Below, piece by piece: positions 10,749 to 20,840 of a stretch of DNA of 64,000 nt. This DNA is from Euclidia mi (lineage: Eukaryota; Arthropoda; Insecta; Lepidoptera; Erebidae): contig OX123186.2 in assembly GCA_944739405.2 (NCBI GenBank), positions 94,997,727 to 95,061,726 on the forward strand, written 5' to 3'. How positions within the stretch are numbered: the stretch's first letter is position 1; every line of letters starts with the position of its first letter. The notes below the pieces were generated by a model. The model made no database searches. It worked only from the letters and a program-made list of their open reading frames with translations, and was not told the DNA's origin. Made by a program: the position numbers and the translations under genes.

Positions 10749-11384
10749 ATTAAATTAAATATTGTTTTTTAAATATCATTATGTTTATTGGCATTGTCAA
10801 GATGTTTCGACTGTAATAACTGAAGTCTAGTGGGGATAGTTTAGAAGAATGTTGCTTGTCTATAGCTTATATTCCTAGGCAAATAAGACACGGCAACATA
10901 GTATTATTAGAAGCATGTTTTAAAAAATATAAGAAAATATAAAGTTAAGAAAATGCATGTATTTTTAATTACTTAAATTACCAGATCTTTTGTTGGAGGA
11001 AAATATTTTGTGTTATTCGTAAACGTTATTAAATTGTGATCTAAGAAACTTATGTTTCAACGTTATTATTTTTAGTAAGATAGATAAACGAAAAAAGTCT
11101 GGTGTAGAGCCATGTCCACCAGTGAACGAACGTAGGTAAGTTTAAAGTACAACTTTGCTATGCAGCCAATTGAAAGGTAGGATAGATAAAAAAATACTTG
11201 TGCTTTGGTATCCGGTGCCTTTGTGTTTATCTGGTAAATCTGCACTTTTAGTATATAATATCGAAAAATAATGAAATAATTGTGTTTATGATCTCGAAAG
11301 GTAATATGTCTAAAAAAAGCAGTAAAACTATTTCAGGAAATAATTTGATTCGTTAAAGTCCTTTTCTATTTTATTTATTTTCAG

Positions 11385-11557
11385 TTCCATATTTCACTGT
11401 GTCTCGGCGTGGCAATCCTGTGTTACAAATGGGTCGCTACCCTTTCAACAAATACTACAGAAGCAAGGGTCCCAACTTCCGAAGGCTCACTGGGCTTGTG
11501 TTGAAGCGAGTGTTGGTTGTCGAGCAAGACTTGTGACGTACGATGACGTTATGGTTA
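11385..11557 (+). pseudogene. mod(mdg4): FLYWCH exon 7, frameshifted and 3'-deleted
   Basis: Copy A partner of the intact exon at 17223. The first half matches almost base for base (V-S-R-R-G-N-P-V-L-Q-M-G-R-Y). After G-P an eight-base net insertion (aacttccgaaggct in place of agaacg) destroys the frame, giving TGA at 11534-11536. A further deletion of about 54 bases removed the H-N-H end and its stop. It is dead, while its twin in block B is open. Confidence 0.87.
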
Positions 11558-12155
11558 ATGTATTTGAGTCGGACTAGTGGTAAATCTTTAAAGGCTACCT
11601 TCTCTTCCAAAAATACTTTCCAATTGTATTGTTTATTTAGTTTATGTTGCTAATACTTACTACTATGTTTTGCTTTAAGTTTAAGTTTTGTTATGGTATG
11701 TTTTTTATCACCACGCCATGAAATTTATAATAAAATCGAATACAATCGATATCTCGTCCCTATTGGTGTTAAGTTTGTACTGTGCTGTTTTGATTTGCTA
11801 CAGTTTTTATTTATGTTTGGTTTTTTGACGCAATGTTTATTGTTACTTTAGGCTTTATAAGGTATATTTAAAGAAGGATAACGTATATCATTCATTTAGG
11901 TGCTTTTGTCATAAGTTTATGCATTGTCAGTAAACTCGAATATACACCTATTATAGTGGATTATTTTGTTTTTGATCGCGCCTTCAGTATTTATTTATCA
12001 GACGCTAGTCTGCTGTAGTGATGTAAGTTGCATGTGAACCGAATAACTAGGACTGATACACCGCTTATACGGTCTAGACTGGTAAAAATCGGTATATATA
12101 AAACTTTGAAGTTTCGTAAAACAAAGATTAATAAATATCCGTTTCTATTTTTCAG

Positions 12156-12511
12156 TGCCAATATTCACTTCTTCAAAGTTTGGCAAGCCAGTCATTCAAA
12201 TTGGACAACACAGGTATAATAAGATTTCAAACTACACTGGTCCGAGAAAAATGTGGAAATGTGTCAAGTCGACCGACGGCTGTCGAGCAAAACTCGTCAC
12301 TATTGAAGACCAAGTGATAGGGATGAGGTATGAACATGACCATAACGTTAAACGGAGGCGGAAGGAACTACAGAAGTGCCTGGTCAACAACAATGTTATC
12401 CCATATCAAAAACTGAAAGGCAGAGGAGCGGTCATTGTGGCGCATGTTGGGAGAGGCCTATGTCCAGCAGTGGACTGCAATAGGCTGATTGATTTGATTG
12501 AGTGTGCATAA
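12156..12511 (+). CDS. mod(mdg4): FLYWCH exon 8 with transposon-derived C-terminal tail
   Basis: Acceptor ttttcag ends at 12155; 117 residues, about twice the usual length. The domain is complete: S6-K7-F8-G9-K10-P11, R19-Y20-N21-K22, W33-K-C35, C42-R43-A44 and H60-D61-H62. A basic K-R-R-R-K-E stretch follows, and then a tail to residue 117 whose last part (from about 12438) is the widespread lepidopteran LINE tail phrase gaggcctatgtccagcagtgg. Copy B (18368) shares the basic stretch but stops at TAG 18616. Copy B is dead in its domain, so this is the only working copy. Confidence 0.85.
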
Positions 12512-13540
12512 AGAATTGTAGTACACGCTATACTATGATACTTAAGCCGTGTGGAAGGGTATCTTTGCCTGTTATAGAAACAGTTTTTAGCATCTTACGT
12601 CGCAATGCACACAACATGGGAAATCAGCTTAAAACGAATGATGTAGTGCATTTTCTCGGCTCCTAGAAATTTTCTCTCAAATCAGTGACACGCATACATT
12701 TAAATCATCAATAAATAATTTACACGCTAGAAGCATAGAGTATTGTACCATACTTATATATTGCTGTGTATATTAAAATTATTGTATCGTAATAATCCTA
12801 TTACAGTGCCTTTGTAATGGACAAATAATTATAGATTTAAGATGCAATCGTTTGTAGGGTATATACTAAATAATGGCATCTATATAGAGTTATTTTGGGA
12901 TGTGCCTATATACTTATTAGATCAATAAGGATTTTAAGATATTTGGACAATTACCAGTTTAAACAAATGCTAAGTTAAATTAGATTTATTTACTTTTGTT
13001 ATATTGTACTTGTTACTTATATCTGTCGACCAAAGGATGACTGTGACAAAAAGTGCCTTAAATATTGAGTCCATAATGTTTGTTATTAAATATTTTTTAA
13101 TAAAGTTTATAATAAATCGATTACATTAATGTTTTATTTTATATCTTCGTCTACTTAAATAAATGCTGTGACCTTGTACTTATATTTTGTACATCAAGCA
13201 GCGAAGTCGTAAATAAGTGCTTACATTGCGCTTCTAAACAGTCGAAATGGCCTAGACAAGTTGCATTCGATTAACGTTACCGATGTCGCTAAATTCAGAA
13301 ATGTATGGAACTGGTTTAAGCCTTTGATATTATGTCACTTGGGTGTCGAAAAACTAATAGTTTATGTCACTATCGCATTCAAATGATGCTATAACGATAG
13401 CAAAATTAGAAATTAGGAGCGAATTCCACTTGTCCAGCCCCTCTGTCCTTACTCCCAAGGAGTTGAGGGCTACAAGCTAATTATGCTCACGACTCGTGAC
13501 GGTAGCTATTCATGATGCTTCTAGGATCCATTACTGGAAG
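12512..13540. other. Intronic spacer in copy A
   Basis: Holds candidate poly(A) signals for exon 8 (for example aataaa near 12710 and 13100). It is collinear with 19086-19620 of copy B in its second half. No coding is seen. Confidence 0.5.
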
Positions 13541-13553
13541 ATTCAATGTAGCT

Positions 13554-13807
13554 GGGTGCAAAGGGTTCCCACCAGGGTGCAAAGGGTTCCCACCAAGAAC
13601 TTAGGGTCCCAAGCCAACCTCACCTGCAAGTGTTGCACTTGCCGATCAACGGACGAGGCTCTGGCAAACAAAAAATCCCGATAAGCGGCAATAGGCTCGC
13701 CACCTATTACGTGGGATCAAAACACTGGCGAAAAGTGGACGTTTAATATGGCCTCTGCATACCCCTTCGGGGAAACAGGCGTGAGTCTATGTATGTATGT
13801 ATGTATG
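13554..13807 (+). mobile_element. SINE with 11-bp target duplication, only in copy A
   Basis: Flanked by tcaatgtagct at 13543-13553 and 13808-13818; copy B has a single site (near 19609). The head contains two tandem copies of gggtgcaaagggttcccacca, the body has ggcaataggctcgcc, and the tail is ctaccccttcggggaaacag then gagtctatgtatgtatgt. The same family is inverted at 57649-57968. The insertion must be younger than the segmental duplication. Confidence 0.85.
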
Positions 13808-13889
13808 TCAATGTAGCTGCAATTGCTACAAGTACCACCACAAATAAATGAAAACTATTAAATAAATTTATATTTTCTTTTATTTTCAG

Positions 13890-14134
13890 AACCTGTGTTC
13901 TTGACGTCAAGATTCGGCAACCCAGTGATACAGTTAGGAGGATTTAGATACAATAAGTACCATCGAAGTAAAGGTGTTAGAGCTACGTGGAAATGCGTGA
14001 AATCCACCACCGGCTGTCGAGCTACCCTCACTACCGTAGAAGATGTCATCATCCGTGTGAATAGAGAACATAATCATTCTGCTTTTAGCAAAAGAAACCC
14101 ACTAACAGACATCAGAATTCTAGTAGACGATTAG
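13890..14134 (+). CDS. mod(mdg4): FLYWCH exon 9 with 18-residue tail
   Basis: Acceptor tattttcag ends at 13889; 80 residues. Landmarks are S6-R7-F8-G9-N10-P11, G16-G17-F18-R19-Y20-N21-K22, W33-K-C35, C42-R43-A44 and H60-N61-H62, followed by a polar tail up to TAG. Its twin in copy B (19699) carries a nonsense codon in the domain, so this copy alone is usable. The tail is old exon sequence rather than transposon, since copy B shows the same region (gcttttagca) with a different stop. Confidence 0.88.
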
Positions 14135-14185
14135 ATATAGTATTGTAAAAAGAAAAGTTATAAGATGCATGACCCTTTGCATGTG

Positions 14186-14548
14186 GTGTTTACCTATTGT
14201 GGCCCAAACACTTGTATGCTCTCTAAAATGAATACGTAACAACTGTTGGTAAACCGTCAATAATTAAATAAGAAACGAAATATCTCAACTCTAAGTATCG
14301 CAACACACCTGAGTCACCTTCCGCGCGGAACGTTAGGCTCAATACGCTCGGGAGTATTTTTCAAATCTCCTATGACACATCAGTAGAAATTACGTCACGT
14401 TCAGCACGGCACTGAACCTTCCGTTGATCGTCAAATCGTTTTTGTTTTGTTTTTCAAATGTATGTTTCAATATACGTTTATGAATATGTACTTAAAATAC
14501 CAATATAAAAATAAATCAAGTAATTGTGATCTTATTTTTTTATTTCAG
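14186..14548. other. Spacer after copy A
   Basis: AT-rich intronic sequence leading to a T-rich tract and the tatttcag acceptor at 14548. It has no counterpart at the end of copy B that I can see. Confidence 0.4.
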
Positions 14549-14748
14549 ACCTGGTGCCAGTATTTCCCTAATCTCGATACGGTAAACCGGTGATTGAAGT
14601 GGGGCGTCATCGATATAACAAGCGTAGCAATAATTTAGGCCCTAAAGCTAGATGGTGCTGCGTCAAAGCTAGGTCAGCAGGATGTCCTGCGATCTTGGTC
14701 ACTATTGAGGATCAAATTGTGCAAGTCGGTGGCGTGCATACACACTGA
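14549..14748 (+). pseudogene. mod(mdg4): FLYWCH exon 10, one in-frame stop
   Basis: Acceptor tatttcag and phase match the array. After V-P-V-F-P the frame meets TAA at 14569-14571, directly before S-R-Y-G-K-P-V. Past that stop the frame is fully open and complete: R-H-R-Y-N-K, W-C-C, C-P-A and H-T-H before TGA at 14746. A second AG at 14559-14560 does not bypass the stop. Only one base stands between this and a working exon, so it is either a recent loss or a polymorphic or assembly-level nonsense. It is outside the duplicated unit. Confidence 0.8.
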
Positions 14749-15508
14749 CTCCGGCCAATACTCGGCCATCTTGTTTTAACATTTTCATTATATTATTTTC
14801 TATCATGTGTTTTGATTTGTTAGTAACTATAAACATTCCACTTTAATTCTTCGTAATACTTACTACTGCCTAAAATCCTTGCAATATGTTAGGTTTTCAT
14901 GTGTTATAACTTTTATGAACCTACTTTGTATATTTGACCTTTTTTATAAGTATGATGTTGAAACAGATTGTTGTCTATTATAATATAAATAATTAATTTG
15001 TTCGTTCTGTAGTAAGGCCTCGTTACCATGCCATAATACTATTACCATAAAATACAATGATTACATTTAGCTACATGCATATGACTGCGATCTGCGGCGG
15101 GATCTGCAGGAGAGATAATATTTCTCTGTCAAATTACAAGTACGGTGTTTAAGTAATTTGTTAACATCATTATTGAGAAAAAAAGGTACAGTAGTTGTGT
15201 TATCAATAATGATGTTTGTTGTGTATACTTATATTGATAAAATATAAGATATTAGTAAGTAATGTCGTTCATGTTTTCTGCCGCGTTACTTCCGCTTCGA
15301 AACTAGTATTCAAAAATCAAATCAATCGAATTTTCGCAGTATCCATCTTTCTTGTCTAAGTTGAATACAAAAACAATTGAAAGTCGATATTCAAATATTT
15401 TACATTTTAAAATAAGAACATCATAGAAACAAATATAGATTCGATAGAGAATAGAAATAAAAAGTTTCATTCAAAAACCTCAAACCATGAAGAGTCTATG
15501 TCAATTCC
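14749..15508. other. Spacer between exon 10 and copy B
   Basis: No exon or known repeat recognised. A short pair taacatcattattga and tcaataatgatgtt (near 15161 and 15203) can form a hairpin. Confidence 0.4.
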
Positions 15509-15903
15509 ATGTGTTTGTGTCATACAAAAGTATATATAATTATATTAATTACTTTTAAATATTATGTAATATTTTATAATTGTTAATATTGTAATCCAAA
15601 TTTTAGCTGCGATTGTCTTGCCTTAGAAAAAATAGAACTACTGATTAAAAACAAAATCATCTAGTGAGTAAATTTTACCTATTTATTTATATCTCATGAG
15701 TATTTTATATTCATATCTCATACATACTAATAATTATTTAACTTCTCGTTCTATTACACCGACGTTTTATGCTGAAATGTTTACACCCGATTGAGACCAG
15801 TCATATAAACATTACTATGTGCACAAATAGCATTTGAAAACGCATGAGTTTATTCTTTTTAAATGCGAAAATATTTGTGTTCCATAATCTCTTTTTAACT
15901 TAG

Positions 15904-16130
15904 TTCCAGTGCCAGTATTCGGAGTATCACGAAGAGGCAAACCAGTGATAGTCGTCGGTCAGTATCGCTACAATAAGTGTGTACGCAGTCGCGGACCGCG
16001 GGCTCGATGGACCTGCGTCAAAGTAAACAACAAATGTTCAGCTACCCTCATTACCATTGACGATGTGATAGTCAAGCAAACACCGTATAAATGTTGGTTA
16101 GAAGGTTTGCACGTTGTAGTACGCAAGTAA
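15904..16130 (+). pseudogene. mod(mdg4): FLYWCH exon 11, H-N-H end replaced by LINE sequence
   Basis: Acceptor aacttag ends at 15903. The frame is open for 74 residues, with R-R-G-K-P-V-I-V, Y-R-Y-N-K, W-T-C and C-S-A intact. At the place where copy A reads P-H-N-H-stop, this copy reads P-Y-K and runs into a LINE inserted at 16091, ending in LINE-derived residues at TAA 16128. The two C-terminal His ligands are lost, so the metal site cannot form normally. It could still be spliced and translated; loss of function is inferred. Confidence 0.8.
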
Positions 16131-16575
16131 AATTAACTTTGTTTAGAGCCTACTGCCAAGTTTTCTACACGTGCAGCCTTTGGACCAACTATACGCAGCG
16201 AGCCATCAGCGCGCTGCGTGTCCAGTATAATAACGCACTCAGAATGTTGTTGGGGCTGCCCCGTTTCTGCAGCGCTTCGGGTATGTTCGCACATACTCAT
16301 ATCAATGACTTTCATTGTATGATGCGCACAAAAACTGTCTCGTTGCTCTGCAGACTGCGGTCCAGCTCCAACTCCATTCTGAGGGTGATAGCGGGACGAT
16401 ACGACTCCCCTATCATAGCTCATTGTGTCCGTAGATGCATCTTGGGCACAAGAATTGTGTCGAAATAACTTAGAAATTAAATTGTTACTAACATAGTTTA
16501 TAAGTAAAATTGTTACTAACATTATATGGATTTTGAAGTCTGAAATAAAACACATTTTATTTTATTTATTTATTT
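16091..16575 (+). mobile_element. 5'-truncated LINE inserted in a FLYWCH exon
   Basis: About 485 bases between two tataa copies (16086-16090 and 16576-16580). It reads as the end of a Jockey/CR1-like reverse transcriptase: L-F-R-A-Y-C-Q-V-F-Y-T, R-V-Q-Y-N-N-A-L-R and L-G-L-P-R-F-C-S-A-S-G-M-F. A stop at 16466-16468 and an aataaa plus attt-rich 3' tail follow. The block after it resumes with tcattga, the lost end of the exon. Confidence 0.85.
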
Positions 16576-17222
16576 TATAATCATTGAATAAAATAAAATT
16601 TGTTTTTTAAATATCTTTATGTTTATTGACATTTTCAAGATATTTCGAGTGTAGATAATAAGTGAAGTCTAGTGGGGATAGTTTAGAAGATTGTTGCTTG
16701 TCTATAGCTTTTACTATTAGGCAAATAAGACTCGACAACATAGTAATAATGAGACATAGAAGCATGTTTTGAAAAATCTAAGAAAATATAAAGTTAAGAA
16801 AATGCATGTATTTTTAATTACTTAAAGTCTTTAGTTGGAGGAAAAAATATGTGTTCTTCGTAATTGTTATTAAATTGTTATATAAGAAACTTATGTTTCA
16901 ACGTTATTATTTTTAGTAAGATAGATAAACGAAAAAGTCTGGTGTAGAGCTATGTCCACCAGTGAACGAACGTAGGTAAGTTTTAAGTACAACTTTGCTA
17001 TGCAGCCAATGAAAAGGTCGGAGAGAGCAAAAAATACTTGTGCATTGGTATCCGGTGCCTTTGTGTTTATCTAGTAAATCTGCACTTTTAGAATAATATC
17101 GAAAAATAATGAAATAATTGTGTTTATGATCTCGAAAGGTATAATGTCTAAAAAAAGCAATAAAAATATTTAAGGCAATAATTTGAGTCGTTAAAGTCCT
17201 TTTCTATTTTATTTATTTTCAG

Positions 17223-17413
17223 TTCCATATTTCACTGTGTCTCGGCGTGGCAATCCTGTGTTACAAATGGGTCGCTACCGTTTCAACAAATACTACAGAA
17301 GCAAGGGTCCCAGAACGCACTGGGCTTGTGCTAAAGCGAGTGTTGGTTGTCGAGCAAGACTTGTGACGTACGATGACGTTATAGTTAAATACATCAGCAT
17401 ACATAACCACTAG
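17223..17413 (+). CDS. mod(mdg4): FLYWCH alternative terminal exon 12
   Basis: Acceptor tattttcag ends at 17222; 62 residues, with no ATG or GTG near its start. Landmarks are V5-S6-R7-R8-G9-N10-P11, G16-R17-Y18-R19-F20-N21-K22, W33-A-C35, C42-R43-A44 and H60-N61-H62 before TAG. Its twin 11385 in copy A is wrecked, so this is the surviving member of the pair. The array-wide phase supports the chosen exon start. Confidence 0.9.
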
Positions 17414-17713
17414 CTGCGATGTCAGGTAGCTAATGTTTATAATGTATTTGAGTAGGACTAGTGGTAATTCTCTAAAGGCTACCTTCTCTTCCAAAAATAC
17501 TTTCTAATAGTATTGCTTATTTAGTTTATGTTGCTTATACTTACCACTATATTTTGATTTAAGTTTAAGTTTTGTTATGGTATGTTTTTTATCATCATGC
17601 CATGAAATTTATAATAATATCGAAGACAATCGATGTCTCGTCCCTATTGGTGTTAAGTTTGTACTGTGCTGTTTTGATTTGCTACAGTTTTTATTTATTT
17701 TTGGTTTTTTGAC

Positions 17714-18025
17714 ATAACATAACATAACATAACATAACATAACATAACATAACATAACATAACATAACATAACACAACACATATCTTCACGCCTTTTATC
17801 CCCGAAGGGGTAGGCAGAGGTGTATTACACACCCACACTTCGCCAGATATGTTTCGGTCCCAATGTAATAGGGGGCGAGCCTATTGCCATCTACCGGGCA
17901 CATTATTAAGCGAGCGATAATTAACATTTTTAATACACACATAACTTCGAAAAGTCACAGGTCAGGAACCCGAGACCATCGTCTCGGCAGTCCGTTACGT
18001 ACACCACTGGGCTACCGCCGCTTTC
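17714..18025 (-). mobile_element. Full-length SINE (family S2) with 13-bp target duplication
   Basis: Bounded by ttggttttttgac at 17701-17713 and 18026-18038; copy A has a single site near 11819. It is minus-oriented: the (ataac)n tail is at the left, and the tRNA-like head at the right reads, in reverse complement, with box A tagcccagtgg and a box B region gtctcgggttcc. The body carries the ccccgaaggggtaggcagag phrase of this family. It inserted after the segmental duplication. Confidence 0.87.
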
Positions 18026-18367
18026 TTGGTTTTTTGACGCAATGTTTATTGTTACTTTATGCTTTATTAGGTATATTTAAAAAAGGATAACGTATATCAT
18101 TCATTTAGGTGCTTTTGTCATAAGTTTATGTATTGTCAATAAACTCGAATATACACCTATTATAGTGGATTAGTTAGTTTTTGATTGTGCCTTCAGTATT
18201 TATTTATCAGACGCTAGTCTGCTGTTAGTAGTGATGTAAGTTGCATGTGAACCGAATAACTAGGACTGATACACCGCTTATACGGTCTAGACTGGTAGAA
18301 ATTGGTTCAATCAAACTTTGAAGTTTCGTAAAACAAAGATTAATAAATATCCGTTTCTATTTTCCAG

Positions 18368-18618
18368 TGCCAATATTCACTTCTTCAAAGTTTGGCAAGC
18401 CAGTAATTCAAATTGGACAATACAGGTATAATAAGTTAACAAACTACACTGGTCCGAGGGCAATTTAGAAATGTATCAAGTCGACCGATGGCTGTCGAGC
18501 AAAACTCGTCACTGTTGAAGACCAAGTGGTGGGAATGAGATATGAACATGACCATAACCTTAAACGGAGGCGGAAGAAACTACAGAAGTGCCTGGTCAAC
18601 AACAATTTTATCCCATAG
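18368..18618 (+). pseudogene. mod(mdg4): FLYWCH exon 13, nonsense at the conserved Trp
   Basis: Copy B twin of the intact exon at 12156. Acceptor tttccag and phase are kept. The frame is open through F-G-K-P-V-I-Q and Y-R-Y-N-K, then the W of W-K-C reads TAG at 18466-18468 (TGG in copy A). Beyond it the frame continues through C-R-A and H-D-H and the basic stretch to TAG 18616. A single transition disabled it; otherwise it is well preserved, so the loss is recent. Confidence 0.87.
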
Positions 18619-18654
18619 CAAAAACTGAAAGGCAGAAGACCGGTCATTGTGGCG

Positions 18655-18730
18655 CTAGTCTAACCGGATTTGGCTGAATATTTTAGCTTTTCCACAGAGC
18701 GACTGCCTGTCTGACCTCTGCAAACTACTT
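18655..18730 (-). repeat. SINE family S1 fragment
   Basis: Phrase ctagtctaaccggatttggctg through gagcgactgcctgtctgacct matches the distal part of the S1 SINEs at 28873-29265 and 55108-55385. It sits exactly where copy B departs from copy A, and it abuts the extra intron copy at 18731. Confidence 0.65.
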
Positions 18731-19085
18731 ATTTATATTTTGTGTTATTCGTAAACGTTATTAAATTGTGATCTAAGAAACTTAAGTTTCAACGTTATTA
18801 TTTTTAGTAAGATAGATAAACGAAAAAAGTCTGGTGTAGAGCCATGTCCACCAATGAACGAACGTAGGTAAGTTTTAAGTACAACTTTGCTATGCAGCCA
18901 ACTGAAAGGTGGGATAGAGCAAAAAATACTTGTGCTTTGGTATCCGGTGCCTTTGTGTTTATCTGGTAAATCTGCACTTTTAGTATATAATATCGAAAAA
19001 TAATGAAATAATTGTGTTTATGATCTCGAAAGATAAAATGTCTAAAAAAAGCAGTAAAAATATTTCAGGCAATAATTTGATTATG
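18731..19085. repeat. Third, partial copy of the intron upstream of exons 7/12
   Basis: About 355 bases from tattttgtgttattcgtaaac to ttcaggcaataatttgat match 11004-11350 and 16845-17190. The copy ends before the splice acceptor of the exon that normally follows. So an exonless intron fragment was inserted into copy B, after the S1 fragment at 18655. Confidence 0.8.
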
Positions 19086-19698
19086 TAAGATTATAAAATA
19101 TTTGGACAATCACCAGTTTAAACAAATTCAATGATTAATTAAGTCAAATTTATTTACTCATGTTGTACTTGTTAATGATATCTGTCGACCTTTGACTGTC
19201 ACAGAAAATGTCTTAAATATTGAGTCCATAATGTTTGTTATTAAATATTTTATAATAAAGTTTAAAATAAAAATGTTAGATCTATAGCATAGATGTTTTA
19301 TTTCATAATTACCTACATATGTCTTCATACACGTGGCTTTCGATTACAAATATCCCGAATCTAAAAAAGTTATGGAACTGGCATTCGCTTTTGATATGTC
19401 ACATGGTTGACGAAAAACGTATAGTTAATGTTATTATCGCAACCAAATGATACGATAACGAAAGCGCAATTAGAAATGAGGAGTTAATTCCACTTGTCCA
19501 GGCCCGCTGGTCCTTACTCCCATGCAGTTGGGGGCTATAAGCTAATGATGCTTACGACTCGTGACAGTAGCTAGTCATTATGCTTCCAGGACCCATCACT
19601 AGTAGATCCAATGTAGCTACAACTGCTACAAGTAAGGGTCTTCAACCAAAAATAAATAAAAGCTATAAAAATAAATTAATATTTTCTTTAATTTTCAG

Positions 19699-19907
19699 AA
19701 CCTGTGTTCCTGACGTCAAGATTCGGCAAACCAGTGATACAATTAGGAGGATTTAGATACAATTAGTACGTTCGAAGTAAGGGCGTTAGGGCAATGTGGA
19801 AATGCGTGAGATCCTCCGCCGGCTGTCGAGCTACTTTCAATACCGTAGAAGATGTCATCGTCCGAGTGAATAGGGAACATAATCATTGTGCTTTTAGCAT
19901 AAATTAA
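19699..19907 (+). pseudogene. mod(mdg4): FLYWCH exon 14, nonsense in R-Y-N-K block
   Basis: Copy B twin of the intact exon at 13890. Acceptor attttcag and phase are kept; the frame is open through S-R-F-G-K-P-V-I-Q-L-G-G-F-R-Y-N, then AAG has become TAG at 19764-19766. The rest (W-K-C, C-R-A, H-N-H) remains in frame to TAA 19905. Only one substitution inactivates the domain. Confidence 0.87.
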
Positions 19908-20009
19908 CTATTAAACCAGTAACAGACATCAGAAGTATAGTAGACTGAGGTTTAGAAATAGTATTGTAAAGAAAAAAAAAGATATAAGATGCATGACACT
20001 TTGCATGTG

Positions 20010-20622
20010 CATTCGCTTTGTATGTATAAGTGATAAAATAAATGTCTGTATTTTTAATACAAGCAACTCTTTCATTTTAGTAGATAATACAGTTGAAAGA
20101 TAAGGGTAGCCTAAAGATCGGGAACACTCGGTGCACTTATGTGAGATTGGCGTTACTCCGTCACTTACGGGACACCATGGTGGTTTTAGTGGGTAGGTCC
20201 CGAACGCTTTTAAGATGTAGTCTTACACTCCTGATACTAGCCCGAACTGGGAAGATTACATTCTTACGTTTAAGTGGATGAGGCGAGACGGATTGCTACG
20301 AATTTCCACACACAAAAAAGAAATGTAAATCAAAAGATTGCACATAAGGACTAAGTTCCTAGCTATAGTAACTAAACTCGGTAGTTAAGTATGCTAATTG
20401 AAAACTTGGAAATCCAAACAATATCTTCGATACAAAAATGAAAAGGATACCGATAGTTCATTTTGATATCGTATTTTTCCCCAGGTTACAGAGGTAGGTA
20501 CAATACGCCTTCTTTTACAAGTGAAGTCAAAAGAAGAGACACGCGTCAACACTTAATGCATTTAAATTGAAAAAGTAGAAATAGCATGTTCCTAGTAACG
20601 AACATAATGTTTATATTTTCAG
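20010..20622. other. Intronic spacer, no gene seen
   Basis: Includes an open frame at 20093-20281 with no family resemblance; I see no exon signature in it. It ends in the ttatattttcag acceptor of the next exon. Confidence 0.4.
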
Positions 20623-20840
20623 GAGAGGCTGTATTCATAACATCAAACCGAGGGAATCAGATGATACTTTATAGAAATAATACGTTCAGTTACAATAAGA
20701 CAACGACGACGAACAAGAATAGGAAGACATGGCTTTGTGCAAAATGGGCGAATGGCTGTCGAGCATATATCATCAGATACGAGGACTGCGTTGTGAAATG
20801 TTATGATGAACATGTATACACAAAACATGATATAATATAG
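20623..20840 (+). CDS. mod(mdg4): FLYWCH alternative terminal exon 15 (divergent)
   Basis: Acceptor tattttcag ends at 20622; 71 residues. The start E-A-V-F-I-T-S-N-R-G-N-Q is recognisable, but the G-x-Y-R-F block has become R-N-N-T-F-S-Y-N-K, and the linker is rich in Thr/Asn (residues 26-32). W36-L-C38 and C45-R46-A47 are present; the last ligands are H63 and H68 with four residues between, not the usual H-x-H. AATAAA lies at 20852-20857, 11 bases past the stop. It may bind metal with altered geometry, or be decaying. Confidence 0.75.

Larger units (their letters stand above)
10185..14185. repeat. Tandem segmental duplication, copy A
   Basis: About 4 kb aligns collinearly with 15509-20009, including introns: phrases such as taatccaaattttagctgcga, gaacgaacgtaggtaagtt and ccgaataactaggactgata recur in the same order. 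The unit carries four FLYWCH exons (10592, 11385, 12156 and 13890 here). Copy A gained a SINE at 13554 and a LINE-tail piece after 12430; copy B gained different insertions. Confidence 0.9.
15509..20009. repeat. Tandem segmental duplication, copy B
   Basis: Collinear with 10185-14185. It is longer because of a LINE at 16091, a SINE at 17714, and an extra 350-bp partial copy of its own intron at 18731-19085. It carries exons at 15904, 17223, 18368 and 19699. Of these, 17223 is fully open, 15904 has lost its last ligands, and the other two have nonsense codons. Confidence 0.9.

Noticed and set aside
17714..17775. CRISPR-like or telomere-like array (ataac repeats)
   Set aside because: A five-base microsatellite forming the tail of a SINE, with no spacers.
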